A stretch of DNA of 64,000 bases. It comes from Paenibacillus lycopersici. GTDB lineage: Bacteria; Bacillota; Bacilli; Paenibacillales; Paenibacillaceae. The position numbers and the translations under genes were made by a program. The first letter of the stretch is position 1. Every line of letters begins with the position of its first letter. The stretch spans positions 5,373,501-5,437,500 of the forward strand of contig NZ_CP048209.1 in assembly GCF_010119935.1 (NCBI RefSeq), given 5' to 3'. Positions 17,441 to 26,249 of the stretch are shown piece by piece. The notes beneath the pieces are model-generated. The model was not told where the DNA came from. It saw only the letters and a program-made list of their open reading frames with translations, and ran no database searches.

Positions 17441-17738
17441 GCACAAATAAAAAAACGGTCCTCTCTCCCTGTAAGGGACGAAAGAACCGTGTTACCACCC
17501 TAATTCAAACTGCCGGCCGCGGTGCATAGAGCCGGGCAATTCCTCATTAAGTCCGGATATCGGCCGGACGGCCGGAGCTTCCTACCTCATGCGCCTTGAC
17601 GACGCACCCGTTCAGAAGCCTGCTCGGAAGCGAACTTCGGCAGCCTGATTTCCCGAAGACGCTCTCAATCAACGGCGTCTTCTCCCTGTCAAGAAAGCAC
17701 TGCGTACTCTTCTTCCTCATCGCATTGCGTTATATGCA
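17441..17738 (-). promoter_or_regulatory. T-box leader of pheST
   Basis: On the minus strand the leader contains the T-box sequence AGGGTGGTAACACGG (17487-17501), close to the consensus AGGGUGGNACCGCG. A terminator follows (stem within 17456-17490, U run at 17449-17455) just before pheS. A long Stem I region (about 17590-17710) includes the motif GAAGTTCGC, giving a candidate TTC (Phe) specifier codon at 17632-17634. Uncharged tRNA-Phe would pair with the specifier and the T-box bulge and allow read-through. The T-box is slightly variant, with an extra base pair step relative to consensus. Confidence 0.88.
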
Positions 17739-17742
17739 TACT

Positions 17743-17772
17743 ATTATACGCAATTTCCATATCCGTCCGCAA
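17743..17772 (-). promoter_or_regulatory. Probable SigA promoter of pheST
   Basis: On the minus strand TTGCGG (17767-17772) and a perfect TATAAT (17743-17748) are separated by 18 bp, placing transcription start just upstream of the T-box leader. Confidence 0.75.
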
Positions 17773-17821
17773 GTCCGTCCGCGGCGGATTCCGCTTATTA
17801 TTTGCATGTAATCAATCCGGC

Positions 17822-18463
17822 TTAGCGTTTCTTGCGGGTCAATGCCGCGAGCAGCGCCAATGCGCCGAGCACGACCGCCGCGATCGCCAGGCCGAGCGTC
17901 ACATTTTCTTTCGTGCCGCTTCCGCTCTCGCCGCCGGCCGCAGCTTGCGCGTCCGACGCCGGCGCGCCGTGACCGTCGCCTTCGCCGGTTCCCGCGGCAA
18001 CCGTCGTTACCGATGCCGGATGATCGCCGCCCTCGGCTTCGACCCATTCCACGACGGACTTGTCGCTGTACGTCTGGTACGCTTTCCATTGCAGCTGCGT
18101 CGCGTCGTCGGCTACTTTGCCGCTCATGCGGAAATCGGTGAATTCCGTCTGCGCCAGCCCGCTGCCTTCCGCCGTCCATGTAATGGACGTGATAACCTTC
18201 GTATCCGCCGCCTGCTCCAGCTCGTACTTCCAGCCCGGCTTCGGCTCGACGCGGCTGACGGCTACGCCGTCGGGCACCTTCACTTTCACGCTCGTCGTCG
18301 ACACGTTCTCTTTCTCGCTCGGCACGCGAACGGTGAATACCTCGTACGCCCCCTGCGTTGTCTGCTTCGGCTGCACCGTTACATGCGCGCTTGCCATGGA
18401 AGCGAACAGGAACAACGACATTACCGCCGCTCCAATAATCGAAAATTTCTTCATGCGATTCAT
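17822..18463 (-). CDS. ycnI: YcnI-family copper-binding membrane-anchored protein
   Basis: A 213-residue exported protein. A signal peptide (MKKFSIIGAAVMSLFLFASM, cleaved after ASA) exposes a histidine at the mature N-terminus (HVTVQPKQT), the hallmark copper ligand of YcnI/DUF1775 domains. The domain runs to about residue 160. A glycine/alanine-rich linker leads to a C-terminal transmembrane helix (TLGLAIAAVVLGALALLAAL) ending in TRKKR. In B. subtilis ycnI and ycnJ are adjacent copper genes; here ycnJ lies 2.2 kb upstream on the same strand with a two-component system between. A possible -10 element (TATACT, 18532-18537) precedes it, so it may have its own promoter. Confidence 0.92.
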   Translation of the reverse strand: MNRMKKFSIIGAAVMSLFLFASMASAHVTVQPKQTTQGAYEVFTVRVPSEKENVSTTSVKVKVPDGVAVSRVEPKPGWKYELEQAADTKVITSITWTAEGSGLAQTEFTDFRMSGKVADDATQLQWKAYQTYSDKSVVEWVEAEGGDHPASVTTVAAGTGEGDGHGAPASDAQAAAGGESGSGTKENVTLGLAIAAVVLGALALLAALTRKKR

Positions 18464-19001
18464 CCTATCGCCAACTCCCTCTCTGTCAGTCCTGTATTTC
18501 CGCTGTCGCGAGCGCAGCGTCTCTAAGAGCGAGTATACTGCAAAGCGCTGCCGGGAGCATGACTCGAAGGGGCTATGCGAATGTTACGATCGCGTGTCGG
18601 CGGGCTTGTATGCAAGGTCAAAAGCCCACAGCTGCCGGCTGGCCCGGCGGTGTGCGCTTCGCGATACGAAGCCCCCGCCAGTGTCGGCGCGGCTAACGGC
18701 TTAACTCTCAAAGCGAAGGCCCGCGCCGCGCAAAGATTATCGCTGTCGCGTGTTCACGAATCGTCAATTGTCTTTCAACAATTCACAGGAGGGATTTGAC
18801 CGGCTGCAGCGCTAATAGTGTATTTCCTGTCCTCCGTGAGTCCCGTCGAACTGAATCGGCCGCGAACAGGCAGAAAGCGGCGGATTCAACGTCGATGCAA
18901 AGGCGAGGCCCCGCGAACGGCAGCCGGCAAGCCTATACAGTCCCGAGAAAGGAACCGCCCGCTAGACACGACTCCCCAACCGAAGCCCGCCGCCGAACCC
19001 G
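18464..19001. other. Gap between the response regulator and ycnI
   Basis: No gene is supported in these 538 bp. It contains a possible TATACT -10 element for ycnI (18532-18537) and a solitary reversed unit of the dispersed repeat family, AATAGTGTATTTCCTGTCCT at 18814-18833, without partner units at the 51- or 57-bp offsets. Confidence 0.5.
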
Positions 19002-19718
19002 CTACTCCTTCACAAGCCCTTTCTCCAGCGCGTACCGCGTCAGCTGGACCCGGTTGTCGAGATGCAGCTTCTGCAAAATGTTTTTCAGATGGTTCTTCAC
19101 CGTGTGCTCCGACAAGCCGAACGTTTCGGCGATCTGCCGGTTGGAGCTGCCCGATGCGACCTGCTCCAGCACTTCGCGCTCGCGCTGGGTCAGCGCGGTA
19201 TGGATAGGCGCATCCGCTTCCCGGCCGCCGGCGCCCGCCGTCCGGTCCCGCTTCTCCGCGGGCTGCTGCCCGCCGCCGCTGCCGCTGTTGAACTCCTGCA
19301 GCATGCGGAAAGCCAGTTCCTTCGGCAGCGGCGCTTCGTCGAGCGCCACGGCGCGCAAATAGTCGAGCCACGATGAAGGCGACAGGTTCTTGAGCAGATA
19401 GCCCTGCGCGCCCCGTTTGATGGACTCGAACAGATCCGCGATATCGTCGGACACGGTCACCATGACGATCTTGATCAACGGGTCGATCGATTTGATCAGC
19501 TGCGTCGCCTCCATCCCCGACAGGACGGGCATGTTGATGTCCATCAGCACCAGGTCGGGTACGAGATCGGCGGCCAGCATGACCGCCTGCTCGCCGTTCG
19601 CCGCTTCGCCGACGATTTCGAACTCCGGCGCCCCGGCTAATATCTCGCGCATCCCTTCCCGCCCATGCGGATGGTCGTCCGCCAGCAGCACCTTGACCGT
19701 CGTTCCGTTACCGTCCAT
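19002..19718 (-). CDS. NarL/LuxR-family response regulator
   Basis: A 238-residue two-component response regulator (241 if the ATG at 19727 is used). The start at 19718 has the purine-rich AAGGAAGG about ten bases upstream; the ATG at 19727 overlaps the kinase stop as ATGA but has almost no spacing. The receiver domain (about 8-125) shows the acidic pair LLADDHP, the phospho-acceptor in LVLMDINMP and the conserved lysine in GYLLKNL. A poorly conserved glycine-rich linker (about 145-170) leads to a LuxR-type helix-turn-helix (LTQREREVLEQVASGSSNRQ; GLSEHTVKNHLKNIL). It is translationally coupled to the histidine kinase upstream and is presumably its partner. Targets may include the flanking copper genes. 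Confidence 0.93.
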   Translation of the reverse strand: MDGNGTTVKVLLADDHPHGREGMREILAGAPEFEIVGEAANGEQAVMLAADLVPDLVLMDINMPVLSGMEATQLIKSIDPLIKIVMVTVSDDIADLFESIKRGAQGYLLKNLSPSSWLDYLRAVALDEAPLPKELAFRMLQEFNSGSGGGQQPAEKRDRTAGAGGREADAPIHTALTQREREVLEQVASGSSNRQIAETFGLSEHTVKNHLKNILQKLHLDNRVQLTRYALEKGLVKE

Positions 19719-19723
19719 CGTCC

Positions 19724-20560
19724 TCATCCTTCCTTCACGACTTCCACGATCGTCCCGCCATCGTCCGCCCGGCGGACGGAGAACTGCCAGCCCATATCGG
19801 CCGCCCGGCCCTGCATCATCCGAACGCCGTATCGGCCTTTGGCCATCAGCTGCTCCGGCTCCGCGCCGACGCCATCGTCGCTCACCGTGCACCGGAACGC
19901 GCCATCGGAACGGTCCCCGGGAACGGCCCGCACCGTCAAACGGGACGCGCCAGCATGCTTCCGCACGTTCAGCATCGCCTCGCGCACGATGGCCAGCAGC
20001 TCCACCTTCTCCTTGCCCGAGAGCCGGGAGTCGGCCAATTGCCAATCCAGCTCGACGCGCAGTCCGCCAAGCGCAAGCTCGCCCGCCATCTCCCGCACCG
20101 CCTGCATCCACTGCACTTCGGTGCGGGACGGCTCGCTGCGCAGGCTGGCGATGGACTGCCTGACGTCTTCATAGACATGCTTGACCGTCCGGCGAAGCTG
20201 CTGCGCCGTCTCCGCCGCATGCTCGGGATCCTTGGCATGTTCCAGTTTATCCAGCTTCACGGACACCAAGAACAGCGATTGCGAAATGCCATCGTGCAAT
20301 TCTCTCGCCAGCTGCTCGCGTTCCATGAACGCCGCCTCGGCCGACTTGGACCGCTGCAGCGTCTCCTGCGTCACCTCCAGCATGCGAAACAGCTTGATCA
20401 CCAGCGTGGCCGTCACCGTGATGACGATGACGGGCGTAAGCGCGTTGCCGAGGTCCATGGACAGATAGGGCAGCAGCAGCGTATGCCGGAGATATTCCCA
20501 TAGCGCGACCGTCAGCGTCGGCGTCCACAGAATCAGCCATTTGATGCGCTTGTACGTCAT
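19724..20560 (-). CDS. Membrane sensor histidine kinase, HisKA_3/NarL type
   Basis: A 278-residue kinase of the DesK/LiaS class. ATG at 20560 is preferred because AAGGGG lies eight bases upstream; an ATG two codons earlier is also possible. Two hydrophobic segments (about 8-28 and 38-58) form a minimal membrane sensor. A short coiled linker precedes the phospho-acceptor histidine in ERELHDGIS-type context (LARELHDGISQSLFLVSVKL, near residue 90). The ATPase domain has the N box in REAMLNVRKHAGAS and the G box in VSDDGVGAEP and KGRYGVRMMQGRA. It lies between ycnJ and the response regulator, 66 bp from ycnJ, so a link to copper or envelope stress is plausible but not shown. Confidence 0.92.
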   Translation of the reverse strand: MTYKRIKWLILWTPTLTVALWEYLRHTLLLPYLSMDLGNALTPVIVITVTATLVIKLFRMLEVTQETLQRSKSAEAAFMEREQLARELHDGISQSLFLVSVKLDKLEHAKDPEHAAETAQQLRRTVKHVYEDVRQSIASLRSEPSRTEVQWMQAVREMAGELALGGLRVELDWQLADSRLSGKEKVELLAIVREAMLNVRKHAGASRLTVRAVPGDRSDGAFRCTVSDDGVGAEPEQLMAKGRYGVRMMQGRAADMGWQFSVRRADDGGTIVEVVKEG

Positions 20561-20626
20561 GTCCATGCCCCCTTCCGGCTATGCGCGGGTTTCAATCGGA
20601 CGCTCGCTCCTCCCCGCGTCCTGCCA

Positions 20627-22291
20627 TCAGTAGTTGCGGAAGTCGACCTTCTGCACCGTCTCGTTGTCGTCTTGATCCATGATGCGGATTTCCGCCTCCC
20701 AGCGGCCGGCGAACGGGATATACGGTCCTTTCGCCTGGTAGGCGGATTTCACGAAGCCGTCGAAATCGGTCAGTTCCGTGTCCTCGAACGGTTGGACCGG
20801 CACGGCGATCGGACCGAGCTCCTTGCGGTCCAGCGAGAACAGCCGGAGCTGAACCGATTTCGCCGCGCCCGCGGCATCCGGCAGCCATACCTTGACCGTG
20901 AACTCGTTATCGCCCGCCTTGTTCGGCGTGACGCGGAAGGAAACATGCAGTTTGTCGCCCATTTGATGATAGGTGACGGGCTCGTTGGCAGGCAGCGGGC
21001 TGATATACGTGAACAGCGCCGCCACGACGATGATCAACGCCATCAGCGCGGCATCCGCGCGGAGCAGGACGGCCGTAGGCAGATCGCCTTTGCGCACCTT
21101 CAGATGGAGCGTCCCCCCTACGCCGAACACAAGGACGACCAGACCGGTCTTGATCAGCAGGAGCGTGCCCCAGGACGTATAGAACAAATATTTCAAGCTC
21201 GGCAGGAACAGGTACGTCATGCCGACGCCCGACAAGACGATCAGCACGAGCGATAACAGCGCGGCCCGCGAGAACACGACGGCGAACCGGCCCGCTTCCT
21301 TGCGTTCCTTCTGCCACAGCAAGAGCAGCAGCGTCAGACCGCCGACCCATACCGCGGCCGCCGCAAGATGGACGAAATCGAACAGCAGCGAAGCCGATTT
21401 CGGCGAGAAGACCGCCGCGTGCCCGCTCCAGCTCTCCACGGCCAGGATCGCGGCGGCCCACACCGTTCTGACAGCCGGATGAAGCCGGACGAGCGCGAAG
21501 CCGACGAGCGACAGGGCGAGCAGCGCGATCCACTCCCGGCCGATCGACGTCTGCAGGAACAGCTTGCCGTATTCGCTGGACGGGTAGCCCTTCAATATTT
21601 CGCGCGCATGGACGAAAATATACAATAGAACGGCGACGAGGAGCGTCCGAAGCGCGATCGGCTCCCACCGCTTCCGGAGCTCCGCGAACGCGGCTCCCCG
21701 GCTCCGCGCCAGCAGCGGCCAAATCATCAGCCCTGCCGTCCACAGCAGCGCCGCATAATATAGAGAACGGACCGCGTAAATGATGAATTGGTTGGTCGTC
21801 AGCTGCGTCGACGCGGCATGACCCTCGTGGCCCAATGCCTTATGCGGGTCGAACGCCGAGGCATCCACCCCCTGCGGCGGGTTGCCGACGACGAACACGT
21901 AGGAGCCGCTGACCGGATGCCCGTCCGCCGAAATAATGGCGTACGAGACCGTATAGACGCCTTCCCCCAGCTTGGGGAGCGCCAGCGAGATCGATTTCCG
22001 GTCGTCGCTTGTCTGCGGATTCGCGTTCGTAACCCGGCGGGACTGGTCGTCAAGCACTTCGAGCGAACCGACCTTCGCTTCGATTGCTTCATTAAAGGCG
22101 AGCCGTACTTCGCTCGGGGATTGTTCATATTTGGCGTTCGGCTCGGGTGCGGCGCCCTCGAGCTCGGCATGCGCGAATGCGGCCGTCGCTCCTCCGAGCA
22201 GCATCGCGCACAGCCATATGCCCAACATCGCCGTCCTGACGATGGCGCGAATCGATATGTGTTTGGATGTAGGTTTGCTGCCGATCGACAT
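20627..22291 (-). CDS. ycnJ: CopC-CopD fusion copper protein (YcnJ-like)
   Basis: A 554-residue membrane protein. A signal peptide (about 1-40) exposes HAELEGAAPEPNA, the copper-binding N-terminus of a CopC domain (about 41-140); the second CopC ligand set is seen in SADGHPVSGSYVF. A loop leads to the CopD domain with eight or so transmembrane helices (about 165-440), followed by an extracellular C-terminal beta-rich domain. YcnJ of B. subtilis has the same CopC-CopD order and takes part in copper acquisition. The gene heads a minus-strand cluster with the two-component system and, after a gap, ycnI. The ribosome site (AAGGGA) is rather far from the ATG, so translation may be modest. Confidence 0.93.
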   Translation of the reverse strand: MSIGSKPTSKHISIRAIVRTAMLGIWLCAMLLGGATAAFAHAELEGAAPEPNAKYEQSPSEVRLAFNEAIEAKVGSLEVLDDQSRRVTNANPQTSDDRKSISLALPKLGEGVYTVSYAIISADGHPVSGSYVFVVGNPPQGVDASAFDPHKALGHEGHAASTQLTTNQFIIYAVRSLYYAALLWTAGLMIWPLLARSRGAAFAELRKRWEPIALRTLLVAVLLYIFVHAREILKGYPSSEYGKLFLQTSIGREWIALLALSLVGFALVRLHPAVRTVWAAAILAVESWSGHAAVFSPKSASLLFDFVHLAAAAVWVGGLTLLLLLWQKERKEAGRFAVVFSRAALLSLVLIVLSGVGMTYLFLPSLKYLFYTSWGTLLLIKTGLVVLVFGVGGTLHLKVRKGDLPTAVLLRADAALMALIIVVAALFTYISPLPANEPVTYHQMGDKLHVSFRVTPNKAGDNEFTVKVWLPDAAGAAKSVQLRLFSLDRKELGPIAVPVQPFEDTELTDFDGFVKSAYQAKGPYIPFAGRWEAEIRIMDQDDNETVQKVDFRNY

Positions 22292-22469
22292 CTTGTGTCG
22301 TCACGTCCCTTCTGCACTGTTCGTATTCCGTATGCCGGAACCGATATCTAGCCTTAAGTGTACTCGAGCCGAAAGCCGAGCACCAACCGAATTTTCAACT
22401 TTTGTATGACGAAATCGGCCGTGCGTTCCCGCGTCCCTATTATTGTCACCACACGCCGGCTGCCGGAAG

Positions 22470-22478
22470 TGCTATAAT
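22470..22478 (+). promoter_or_regulatory. Possible extended -10 promoter upstream of nrdA
   Basis: TGCTATAAT gives an extended -10 element with a perfect TATAAT (22473-22478), about 260 bp before nrdA. No good -35 is seen. The transcribed leader would contain a CGGCGTTTC...GAAACGCCG stem (about 22532-22606). Confidence 0.4.
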
Positions 22479-22636
22479 TGTTCTTCGCTGCTTTCTTTTT
22501 TATAGAGCTCAAATAAAAATGAATCGCGGATACGGCGTTTCCGGTATCGTTTGCAAAGGGCGCGGCTGTACGTTTTCATCGTTTTTTCATGCCCGAAACG
22601 CCGGTTCCGGAGCGCCTGGATGTCGAATTGTTTACC

Positions 22637-22692
22637 TTGACAACCACTACATATCGGTGTACCTTTGGTAAGTACTCACAACATATTGTGTA
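22637..22692 (+). promoter_or_regulatory. Promoter with two NrdR-type boxes before nrdAB
   Basis: A -35-like TTGACA (22637-22642) is followed by two palindromic boxes: CCACTACATATCGGTG (about 22644-22659) and TCACAACATATTGTGT (about 22676-22691). The second closely matches the NrdR box ACACWATATATWGTGT. Their centres are 32 bp apart, three helical turns, the phasing typical of NrdR operators. NrdR represses ribonucleotide reductase genes when dATP is high. The box positions over and just after the promoter fit repression. Confidence 0.82.
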
Positions 22693-22738
22693 TTACAGGC
22701 TGTCAGACGACAACCTTTGACAAGGAGTGGCTCTGCCC

Positions 22739-24964
22739 GTGGATATTATTAAAAGGAATGGTCAGAAAGAAGAACTTATCTTTTCCAAGCTGAAGAAAGT
22801 TATTGATTTCTCTTGTGTCGGCTACAGCGACTGCGATCCGCTGGAACTGGAAACGGCCCTGCTTCCTTACTTCCGCAACAACATCACGACCAAAGAAATT
22901 CAACGTACGCTGACGCAAGTCGCGGTCGAGAAAACCAGCATCGAACAGCCGAATTGGCAGTACGTTGCAGCCAAGCTTCTCGTGTACGATCTCTATAAAG
23001 AGTCCGCCATCAACCGCAAGTACGGTTACTTCGGCTACGGCGACTTCTACTCCCTCATCACGTACCTGACCGATAAAGGCTTATACGGCAGCTACATACT
23101 GGAACACTACAGCCGCGATGAAATCCGCGAGCTTGGCAACTACATCGTGCCGGAACGCGACTACCTGTTCAACTACATCGGCCTCAAGACCTTGTCCGAC
23201 CGTTATCTCATCAAGAGCTTCGGCGGCGACGTGCTCGAGCTGCCGCAGGAGCTGTTCATGGGCGTAGCGATGCATCTGGCTATGAAAGAAGAAGACAAGC
23301 TGGGCTGGGCGCGCAAGTTCTACGACGTGCTGAGCCGCCTGCAAATGACGGTCGCGACGCCGACGCTCGCGAATGCGCGCAAGCCGTTCCACCAGCTGTC
23401 GAGCTGCTTCATCGACACGGTTCCGGATAATCTGTGGGGCATCTACAACGTCGATTCCAGCTTCGCCCAAGTGTCCAAATTCGGCGGCGGCATGGGCATC
23501 TACATCGGCAAAGTGCGCAGCCGCGGCTCCAACATCCGCGGATACAAAGGCGTTGCCGGCGGCGTCGTACCTTGGATCAAGAACTACAACAACACGGCCG
23601 TCGCGGTCGATCAGCTCGGCGTCCGTTCCGGCGCCGTGGCCGTCTACCTTGACGTCTGGCATAAGGATATTTTCGACTTCCTGAACCTGAAGACGAACAA
23701 CGGCGACGACCGGATGAAGGCGCATGATATTTTCCCCGGCGTCTGCATTCCCGACCTGTTCATGCGCAAGGTACAGGAACGCGAATCGTGGTACCTGTTC
23801 GATCCGCATGAAGTCCGCAGCTACATGGGCTTCTCGCTCGAGGACGCATGGGGCGAGGAATGGGAACGCCGCTACGAAGAGTGCGTGAACCATCCGGAGC
23901 TGCACAAGGAAGAAGTGCCGGCGATCGAGATCATGAAGCGCATTCTGGCCAGCTCGTTCGAGACGGGCACGCCGTTCGTCTTCTACCGCGACACGGTCAA
24001 CCGCGCGAATCCGAACAAGCACAAGGGCATCATCTACTGCTCGAACCTGTGCACGGAGATTTGCCAGAACATGAGCCCGACCGAATACATCACGACGACG
24101 CACGAGGACGGCATCATCACGACGCAAGTGAAGAGCGGCGACTACGTTGTCTGCAACCTCTCTTCCCTCAACCTCGGCCGCACGCGTACGAAAGAGGAAA
24201 TCGAAGAGGTTGTCACCTGCCAGATGCGCATGATGGACAACGTCATCGACTTGAACCACTATCCGATTCCGCAAGCGGAAATTACGAACCAGAAGTACCG
24301 CGCCGTCGGCCTCGGCACGAGCGGCTACCATCAATGGCTGGCGCTGAACGGCATCGCGTGGGAATCCGAGGAGCATCTGGACCGCGCCGACGAGCTGTAT
24401 GAGTGGATCAACTACTGCGCCGTCAAAGCATCGATGGAAATCTCCAAGGAGAAAGGCGCGTTCCGCGTCTTCGAAGGCAGCGAATGGCAGACCGGCGCGT
24501 ATTTCGATTCGCGCGGTTACAATGCCCCGCACTGGCAGAAACTAAAACAAGACGTAGCCGAACACGGCGTCCGCAACGGCTGGATGTTCGCCATCGCGCC
24601 TACGGCGTCGACATCGCTGATCGCCGGCTCCACGGCGGGCATCGACCCGATCTTCAACAAATTCTTCGTCGAAGAGAAGAAGAACGCGGTCATTCCGCAA
24701 ACGGCGCCGAACCTGAACGATGAGACGTTCTGGTTCTACAAGGAAGCGCACCATATCGACCAGCACTGGAGCATCCGCGCGGCGGGCCGCCGCCAGCGCC
24801 ACATCGACCAGGCGCAGTCGTTCAACCTGTACATCACGCCGAACTATACGGCGAAGGAATTCATGGATCTGTACATGTCCGCATGGGAGAACGGGCTGAA
24901 GACCGTTTACTATTGCCGGAATAAGAGCTTGGAAGTCGAGGATTGCGTGAGCTGCAGCTCGTAA
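22739..24964 (+). CDS. nrdA: Ribonucleoside-diphosphate reductase alpha subunit, class I
   Basis: A 741-residue large subunit of class I ribonucleotide reductase. GTG at 22739 is chosen (AAGGAG eleven bases upstream); a GTG four codons earlier overlaps the ribosome site. An ATP-cone-like domain (about 1-90; DIIKRNGQKEELIFSKLKK) is followed by the ten-stranded catalytic barrel. Seen are the redox cysteine in HQLSSCF, the GGGMGIYIGKVR loop, the finger-loop cysteine in YCSNLCTEI, NLSSLNL, and the C-terminal redox pair in EDCVSCSS. It reduces ribonucleoside diphosphates to deoxy forms with NrdB. It is expressed with nrdB, 225 bp downstream, and controlled by NrdR boxes. Confidence 0.97.
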   Translation: MDIIKRNGQKEELIFSKLKKVIDFSCVGYSDCDPLELETALLPYFRNNITTKEIQRTLTQVAVEKTSIEQPNWQYVAAKLLVYDLYKESAINRKYGYFGYGDFYSLITYLTDKGLYGSYILEHYSRDEIRELGNYIVPERDYLFNYIGLKTLSDRYLIKSFGGDVLELPQELFMGVAMHLAMKEEDKLGWARKFYDVLSRLQMTVATPTLANARKPFHQLSSCFIDTVPDNLWGIYNVDSSFAQVSKFGGGMGIYIGKVRSRGSNIRGYKGVAGGVVPWIKNYNNTAVAVDQLGVRSGAVAVYLDVWHKDIFDFLNLKTNNGDDRMKAHDIFPGVCIPDLFMRKVQERESWYLFDPHEVRSYMGFSLEDAWGEEWERRYEECVNHPELHKEEVPAIEIMKRILASSFETGTPFVFYRDTVNRANPNKHKGIIYCSNLCTEICQNMSPTEYITTTHEDGIITTQVKSGDYVVCNLSSLNLGRTRTKEEIEEVVTCQMRMMDNVIDLNHYPIPQAEITNQKYRAVGLGTSGYHQWLALNGIAWESEEHLDRADELYEWINYCAVKASMEISKEKGAFRVFEGSEWQTGAYFDSRGYNAPHWQKLKQDVAEHGVRNGWMFAIAPTASTSLIAGSTAGIDPIFNKFFVEEKKNAVIPQTAPNLNDETFWFYKEAHHIDQHWSIRAAGRRQRHIDQAQSFNLYITPNYTAKEFMDLYMSAWENGLKTVYYCRNKSLEVEDCVSCSS

Positions 24965-24992
24965 TCAATAACGAGAGTGCATTCGCCCTGCA

Positions 24993-25108
24993 GGCGGAAC
25001 GGGCCTCCGATCGCTGTTGTAACCGGATTTCCTGAATGGGTAAATTCAGAAATGGTTGAAATCCGGTTACAAAGGCGAACGCTGGCGCTTCTCCGGCTCC
25101 GTTCCGCC
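24993..25108. repeat. Long nested hairpin between nrdA and nrdB
   Basis: Outer arms GGCGGAACGG (24993-25002) and CCGTTCCGCC (25099-25108) enclose inner arms TTGTAACCGGATTT (25017-25030) and AAATCCGGTTACAA (25059-25072), with TCGC/GCGA extending the inner stem and CTGAAT...ATTCAG inside the loop. There is no U tract. The inner arm shares CTG-T/C-TGTAACCG with two sites in the gap at 6741 and 6824, suggesting a small repeat family. Confidence 0.8.
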
Positions 25109-25189
25109 CTCCGGGCTCACAATTCTCGGTATTACTTAAATCGCTGCAGCACTTTAGGTAAGCAGGAAAAGAAGGAGGCAGCCCGTTCC

Positions 25190-26227
25190 ATGGAACTGCA
25201 AAAAAAGAAGCTTTTCAATGAAGAAGGCGACCGCGACTGGGGTAAGCGCCGCATGATCGGCGGCAACACGACGAACCTCATCGAGCTGAACAACGTGAAA
25301 TACGATTGGGCGACCAAGATGTACCGGACGATGATGAACAACTTCTGGATTCCGGAAGAAATCCCGCTCGCCCAAGACGCCAAGGACTATAGACTCCTGT
25401 CGCACTCCGAGCGTAACAGCTACGATAAAATCATCAGCTTCCTGATCTTCCTGGATTCGCTGCAAACGGCGAATCTGCCGAATATCAACGAATACATCAC
25501 CGCGCCCGAAGTCAATCTGTGCCTGACCGTGCAGACGTTCCAGGAAGCGGTTCACAGCCAATCCTATTCGTACATCCTGGACAGCGTCTGCGCTCCGGAA
25601 GTGCGTGACCAAATCTACAACTTGTGGCGCGAAGACAAGAACCTGCTGAAACGCAACCGGTTCATTACCGACCTGTACGAGAATTTCATCGCGAATCCGT
25701 CGTCGCAGAACCTGATCAAGACGATCATGGCGAACTACATTCTCGAAGGCATTTACTTCTACAGCGGCTTCAGCTTCTTCTACGCCCTGGGCCGTCAAGG
25801 GAAGATGCTCGGAACGGTATCCGAGATCAAATACATTCAACGCGACGAATTGACGCATCTGGCGCTGTTCCAAGGGATTTTCCGCGAGGTTCGCAGAGAG
25901 AATCCGGAATTGTTCACGCCGGTTCTCGTGGAAGAGCTGCGCCAAATGATGCGTACCGCCGTCGAGCATGAGATCGAGTGGGGCAAGTACATTACGAACA
26001 ACCAAATCCCGGGCCTGACGGACGAGATTATCGACGCTTACATCAAGTTCCTGTCCAACGAACGTTTGCGCAAGCTGAACCTGGATATCTTGTATCCGGA
26101 AATTACGGAGCACCCGATGAAATGGGTCGAAAGCTTCAGCAACATGAACGGCATGAAAACCGACTTCTTCGAACAAAAGGTCACGAACTACAGCAAATCG
26201 TCCAACCTCAACTGGGGCGATCTGTAG
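25190..26227 (+). CDS. nrdB: Ribonucleoside-diphosphate reductase beta subunit, class I
   Basis: A 345-residue small subunit. ATG at 25190 has AAGGAGG eleven bases upstream. The dimetal site is visible: aspartate in FLIFLDSLQTAN, E-x2-H in FQEAVHSQSYSY, glutamate in NYILEGIYFYSGF and E-x2-H in RDELTHLALF. The tyrosine four residues after the first histidine (HSQSY) is the radical-bearing position, so this is a tyrosyl-radical enzyme rather than a class Ic type. The C-terminus (KSSNLNWGDL) is the acidic tail that docks on NrdA. It follows nrdA after a hairpin-containing 225-bp gap and ends at a terminator. Confidence 0.97.
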   Translation: MELQKKKLFNEEGDRDWGKRRMIGGNTTNLIELNNVKYDWATKMYRTMMNNFWIPEEIPLAQDAKDYRLLSHSERNSYDKIISFLIFLDSLQTANLPNINEYITAPEVNLCLTVQTFQEAVHSQSYSYILDSVCAPEVRDQIYNLWREDKNLLKRNRFITDLYENFIANPSSQNLIKTIMANYILEGIYFYSGFSFFYALGRQGKMLGTVSEIKYIQRDELTHLALFQGIFREVRRENPELFTPVLVEELRQMMRTAVEHEIEWGKYITNNQIPGLTDEIIDAYIKFLSNERLRKLNLDILYPEITEHPMKWVESFSNMNGMKTDFFEQKVTNYSKSSNLNWGDL

Positions 26228-26249
26228 GACCATTGACAATAGACCGCAG

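Noticed and set aside
22500..22640. Cobalamin riboswitch controlling nrdAB
   Set aside because: No B12-box sequence is visible and the enzyme is oxygen-dependent class I; the NrdR boxes explain control.
22519..22671. Small frame MNRGYGVSGIVCKGRGCTFS before nrdA
   Set aside because: No ribosome site, and it runs through the promoter and first NrdR box; better explained as leader DNA.
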